Assembly: GCA_905372875.1 (NCBI GenBank)
Contig: CAJPQU010000040.1
Location: 1 to 13,852 of the forward strand
Direction: 5' to 3'
Length of the DNA: 13,852 bases
From: an uncultured Schwartzia sp.
GTDB lineage: Bacteria > Bacillota > Negativicutes > Selenomonadales > Selenomonadaceae
Part shown: piece after piece, positions 11,964 through 13,852 of the stretch
Numbering within the stretch: position 1 is the stretch's first letter
How the letters are laid out: the number at the start of each line of letters is the position of its first letter
Translations under genes and position numbers: made by a program
The notes under the pieces: generated by a model
The model's database searches: none
What the model was told of the DNA's origin: nothing
What the model saw: the letters and a program-made list of their open reading frames with translations, nothing else

Positions 11964-13852
11964 TTAATATTTTTCCGCTTTTGTCTTAACCTTATCTGTC
12001 AAAAGGGCAATAAACTCGGCGAATTGCATGGTTTGGCTATCTTTTTCACCGTATTTTCGAAGGTTTACCGTGCCATCGGTCATCTCCTGATCTCCCACAA
12101 CCAAAGCATAGGGAATCTTTTTGACCTGCGCTTCCCGCACCTTATAGCCCATCTTTTCGTTACGGTCATCCACTTCTACCCGAAAACCTAAATCAAAAAG
12201 TTTTTGCCGCAGTTCATGCGCATAGTCATGATGGTTATCGGTAATAGGAAGGATGCGGGCCTGTACCGGAGCCAACCAGACTGGGAACGCCCCTGCATAA
12301 TTCTCAATAAGAATGCCGATGAAGCGCTCAATGCTGCCGTAGACGACCCGGTGGATCATGACCGGACGATGACGCTGCCCGTCTTCACCGATATAATGGA
12401 TGTCAAACTTCTCCGGCATGAGCATATCCAGCTGAATGGTACCGCACTGCCACGTCCGACCAATGGAATCCTTCAAATGGAAGTCAATCTTCGGTCCGTA
12501 AAACGCACCGTCGCCTTCGTTGACGATATAATCCAGCCCGCGATGTTGGAGGGCATTTCGCAAAGCCGCCGTTGCTTTTTCCCAGATTTCGTCCTCCCCC
12601 ATGGAGTCCTCGGGGCGAGTGGAAAGTTCCGCCCGATAAGAGAGCCCGAAGGTCTTATACACCTCGTCAAACAGATCGATAACCTTCTGAATCTCCCCCT
12701 CTACCTGATCGAGGGTCATGAAAATATGGGCATCGTCTTGGGTAAAGTTTCGCACCCGAAAGAGCCCGTGAAGGGCACCGGAAAGCTCATGGCGGTGCAC
12801 CAATCCTAGCTCCCCAAGGCGCAGCGGCAACTCCCGGTAACTGTGGGGCTGGGATTTGTAGACGAGAATACCGCCTGGACAATTCATAGGCTTCACCGCA
12901 TAGTCTTCTCCATCAATCTGCGTGAAGTACATATTTTCCTTATAGTGGTCCCAATGTCCTGACTGTTCCCAAAGGCGACGATTCATAATGATGGGGGTAC
13001 GAATTTCCTGATATGCATAGCGGCGGTGAACATCTCGCCAATATTGGATGAGTTCGTTTCTAATGACCATGCCGTTGGGGTGAAAAAAGGGAAAACCCGG
13101 GCCTTCCTCATGAAGGCTGAAGATATCCAACTCTTTGCCCAGCTTGCGGTGGTCGCGTTTCGCCGCCTCTTCCAGCATATAAAGATATGCCTGAAGATCT
13201 TCTTTTTTCTCGAACGCGGTACCATAAATGCGCTGGAGCATTTTGTTATGTTCATCGCCCCGCCAGTAAGCTCCCGCAATACTTTGAAGCTTCACGGCCT
13301 TTACCTTCCCCGTAGACAGGACGTGAGGCCCAGCACAAAGATCCGTGAAATCTCCCTGCTCATAAAGAGAAATGACAGCGTTTTCCGGCAGCCCGTTGAT
13401 CAGCTCCACCTTATAACTCTGCGCTTTTTCCGAAAAGAAGCGCAGTGCCTCCGCCCGGCTGATTTCCTTACGAATCAGGGGCAAATTCTGCTTGATGATG
13501 CGTTCCATTTCTTTTTCAACGTCTTTCAAATCTTCATCGGTGAGCTTACGCTCCATGTCAATATCGTAATAAAAACCGTTTTCGATGGCCGGACCGATGG
13601 CAAATTGAATGTGCTGATCCGCGTAGAGGTGCTGAAGAGCCTGCGCCATGATATGCGCCGCCGTGTGCCTTAAGGCCAGCCGTCCCCCCGCGTCCTCAAA
13701 AGTCAAAAATTCCACCTTGGCGTCCCTCGTTAACGGCGTTATCAGCCCCACGGTCTTACCATCTAACTTTGCCGCTAAAACTTTCTTTGCTAAGCTGTTG
13801 CTCACGTCTTTAACAAAATCTAAGAGCGTCGTTCCCTCTGCCACTTCCCGAA
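11964..13852 (-). CDS. thrS: Threonine--tRNA ligase, 5' end just outside the window
   Basis: 629 codons are visible and the frame is still open at the window edge; the residues read REVAEGTTLLD, which belongs inside the TGS domain, so roughly 10-15 N-terminal residues are missing and the GTG at 13844 is an internal Val. Domains in order: TGS, the editing domain with HTAAH, then the class II catalytic core and the anticodon-binding domain. The catalytic zinc ligands are all present: Cys of NCPGG (codon 12879-12881), His of DDAHIF (12726-12728) and His of MIHR (12351-12353). Motif 2 (FRVRNFTQDD) and motif 3 (GSIERFIGILIENYAGAFP) are intact. It charges tRNA(Thr) in the cytoplasm. Any T-box leader would lie beyond the window. 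It is the first visible gene of the minus-strand block. Confidence 0.98.
   Translation of the reverse strand, partial: REVAEGTTLLDFVKDVSNSLAKKVLAAKLDGKTVGLITPLTRDAKVEFLTFEDAGGRLALRHTAAHIMAQALQHLYADQHIQFAIGPAIENGFYYDIDMERKLTDEDLKDVEKEMERIIKQNLPLIRKEISRAEALRFFSEKAQSYKVELINGLPENAVISLYEQGDFTDLCAGPHVLSTGKVKAVKLQSIAGAYWRGDEHNKMLQRIYGTAFEKKEDLQAYLYMLEEAAKRDHRKLGKELDIFSLHEEGPGFPFFHPNGMVIRNELIQYWRDVHRRYAYQEIRTPIIMNRRLWEQSGHWDHYKENMYFTQIDGEDYAVKPMNCPGGILVYKSQPHSYRELPLRLGELGLVHRHELSGALHGLFRVRNFTQDDAHIFMTLDQVEGEIQKVIDLFDEVYKTFGLSYRAELSTRPEDSMGEDEIWEKATAALRNALQHRGLDYIVNEGDGAFYGPKIDFHLKDSIGRTWQCGTIQLDMLMPEKFDIHYIGEDGQRHRPVMIHRVVYGSIERFIGILIENYAGAFPVWLAPVQARILPITDNHHDYAHELRQKLFDLGFRVEVDDRNEKMGYKVREAQVKKIPYALVVGDQEMTDGTVNLRKYGEKDSQTMQFAEFIALLTDKVKTKAEKY

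Noticed and set aside
12204..12809. Plus-strand frame of 201 codons (and another at 13026-13673)
   Set aside because: Both are antisense to the catalytic and editing parts of thrS and have no supporting signal.
1..13852. CRISPR array, tRNA or rRNA gene, insertion sequence, phage genes
   Set aside because: No regular spaced repeats, tRNA-like cloverleaf ends, transposase motifs or terminal inverted repeats were seen.

Overview
This window looks like the chromosome of a Bacillota (Firmicutes) bacterium, most likely a non-sporulating Negativicutes. The main evidence is the block divIC - yabR - tilS - hpt - ftsH, a classic Bacillota gene order, in which the sporulation genes that flank or interrupt it in Bacillus (yabP, yabQ, spoIIE) are missing. 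Sigma-A-type promoters, strong AAGGAGG ribosome binding sites and a roughly balanced base composition fit this. The genus cannot be fixed from the window.

Left part (1-2503, minus strand, read right to left): a compact four-gene operon of a DUF4178 membrane protein, a DUF350 membrane protein, a 189-residue secreted or anchored protein with a basic tail carrying two GFG motifs, and the N-terminal part of a glutathionylspermidine-synthase-like ATP-grasp ligase cut by the window edge. These families are recurrent neighbours (E. coli yjfL-yjfM-yjfC is a relative). They are suspected to form an envelope-associated amide-ligase or peptide-modification system whose substrate is not established.

Middle (2504-4680): a divergent intergenic region of about 350 bases with back-to-back promoter candidates, then a plus-strand 608-residue protein that is plainly a metal-type (P1B) P-type ATPase by descent. 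Its phosphorylated Asp is Gly, its actuator domain is absent and its hinge motif is ruined. The reading frame is intact, so this looks like a kept pseudoenzyme and is the most unusual gene here. A 40-base perfect palindrome separates it from the convergent ftsH.

Right part (4748-13852, all minus strand): in transcription order, thrS (its start lies just outside the window), a GT28 diacylglycerol glycosyltransferase, a three-fold zinc-ribbon protein of unknown function, divIC/ftsB-like, yabR (S1 domain), tilS, hpt and ftsH. This is a housekeeping block for translation, membrane lipid, division, tRNA modification, purine salvage and membrane proteolysis. Internal promoters are visible before divIC, yabR and ftsH, and a terminator-like hairpin sits between yabR and tilS. 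No tRNA, rRNA, CRISPR, insertion sequence or phage gene was seen.
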